From Patescibacteria group bacterium (lineage in GTDB: Bacteria > Patescibacteriota > Minisyncoccia > Phycocordibacterales > Phycocordibacteraceae), in assembly GCA_013815345.1 (NCBI GenBank), contig JACDGK010000001.1:67076-102433 (forward strand): a stretch of 35,358 bases of DNA, written 5' to 3'. A program made the position numbers and the translations under genes. Below are positions 34,349 through 35,358 of this stretch, in pieces. The notes under the pieces were generated by a model, which saw only the letters and a list, made by a program, of their open reading frames with translations, searched no databases and had not been told where the DNA came from. How positions within the stretch are numbered: position 1 is the first letter of the stretch; each line of letters begins with the position of its first letter.

Positions 34349-35358
34349 TTACAAATACACCGTCTGGTCTCGCTCACGACCGACCGACACGGCGACTACG
34401 GCAGTCTTCGTTTGCTTCTCGATAAAGGAAACTATGTCAAGGAGCTCTAAGGGCAAGTCCGCTCTCGTACGAGCGCCACTGATGTCGCGTTGCCATCCGG
34501 GGAAATCCTGGTAGCAAGGTGAAACGTGACGAAGTATTTCCGAGTTCGGAATTGCTTTTACCAGAAGATCTTCCGGGTGGAGCACGTAATCGCCCATGTC
34601 GTAGATCGGACCCCGATACAGATGGGCGTTGCAGATCAGGATACGTTCGCACGTGTCCAAAACGTCCACCTTCGTCAGGATGAGTTCCTGCCCTGCAAAC
34701 TGCAAAGCATAGCGAAGCAAGGGAAGATCGAGCCAGCCGGTACGACGTGGTCGGCGGGTGGTTGCACCATATTCGTTACCCGCCTGCCGTACGCCGATCC
34801 CCTGCTCGAACGGATCATCACTATTGACCGATGCAGCAGGAAACGCTTCTCGCTCTTTGTCTGCTGATTGACCAGACACACTGCACCACTCTTCGGATCG
34901 TTCACCACCAAGCTCGGTTGGAAACACTCCTTCCCCGACCCTGGTCATATATGGTGCCTTCACGATGCTGAAGACTCGATCGACATCCTTTTCTCGCAAG
35001 CCGACCCCTTTTACAAGGCCCGCAAGCGAGCAGTCCGAAGACGTAACATGGGGATGAATGCCGTGGTCGACCGACAGCAATACGCCTTGAGCGCCTTCGA
35101 GGAGAATGTTGCGCTTTCCGACCTGCTGCCGAAGCAACGTGTCAGTGTCGCACACCATATCTCGAATACGCGAGGCATACTGCAGATATCGTTTGATAAT
35201 TGCATCTTGATCGAAGATGGTTTCAGGGTGATAGAACCGTCCCTTTTCCAGGTGTTCGTGTCCCATCACTGCTTTCGCCATCTCTGGGTCGACGCACCGG
35301 ATGAAGTACGCTTTTTCATCGAGATTGCGACGCAGTTTTGTTCGAAAGGTAGCGGGGT
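34349..35358 (-). CDS. purA: Adenylosuccinate synthetase (partial, N-terminus beyond window)
   Basis: ILLEGAQGVLLSVDHGIHPHVTSSD; KAPYMTRVGEGVFPTELGG; RRPRRTGWLDLPLLRYA; frame remains open upstream of M 35281 to the window edge. Confidence 0.93.
   Translation of the reverse strand, partial: PATFRTKLRRNLDEKAYFIRCVDPEMAKAVMGHEHLEKGRFYHPETIFDQDAIIKRYLQYASRIRDMVCDTDTLLRQQVGKRNILLEGAQGVLLSVDHGIHPHVTSSDCSLAGLVKGVGLREKDVDRVFSIVKAPYMTRVGEGVFPTELGGERSEEWCSVSGQSADKEREAFPAASVNSDDPFEQGIGVRQAGNEYGATTRRPRRTGWLDLPLLRYALQFAGQELILTKVDVLDTCERILICNAHLYRGPIYDMGDYVLHPEDLLVKAIPNSEILRHVSPCYQDFPGWQRDISGARTRADLPLELLDIVSFIEKQTKTAVVAVSVGRERDQTVYL

Noticed and set aside
1-35358. CRISPR array, toxin-antitoxin, restriction or phage-defence module
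   Set aside because: No repeat-spacer pattern and no nuclease, methylase or TA motifs found in the ORF translations I read.

Overview
The window appears to come from a small-genome bacterium, probably Patescibacteria/CPR. This is inferred from gene content and the shortened RF2, not proven. From left to right it contains: ftsX (cut by the window edge), ftsE and prfB; two tRNA-Thr genes; several small membrane and metabolic genes; glmS; a GH5-like secreted glycosidase; a NUDIX gene followed by a histidine-phosphatase-like ORF with an in-frame stop; tRNA-Asp and tRNA-Met; cydB/cydA (cytochrome bd oxidase); a roughly 18-kb polysaccharide locus (PslG-like glycosidase, flippase, pyruvyl transferase, many GT4s, a GT2-GT4 fusion, polysaccharide deacetylase, a short UGD-like dehydrogenase, a GT2 and a large membrane protein); an orphan ORF; cyclopropane-fatty-acyl-phospholipid synthase; and purA (cut by the window edge). 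No CRISPR array, rRNA or transposase was recognised. The observations most worth a second look are: a tRNA-Asp-derived palindromic element enclosed between two terminator-like hairpins (11275-11482); a tRNA-Met gene whose D-loop and T-loop have both lost the canonical elbow nucleotides; a recurring -10 box placed 6-10 nt before the start codon, which predicts leaderless mRNAs; a 44-bp perfect palindrome that overlaps a predicted promoter; an RF2 lacking much of domain I; and a small two-TM protein next to cydAB.
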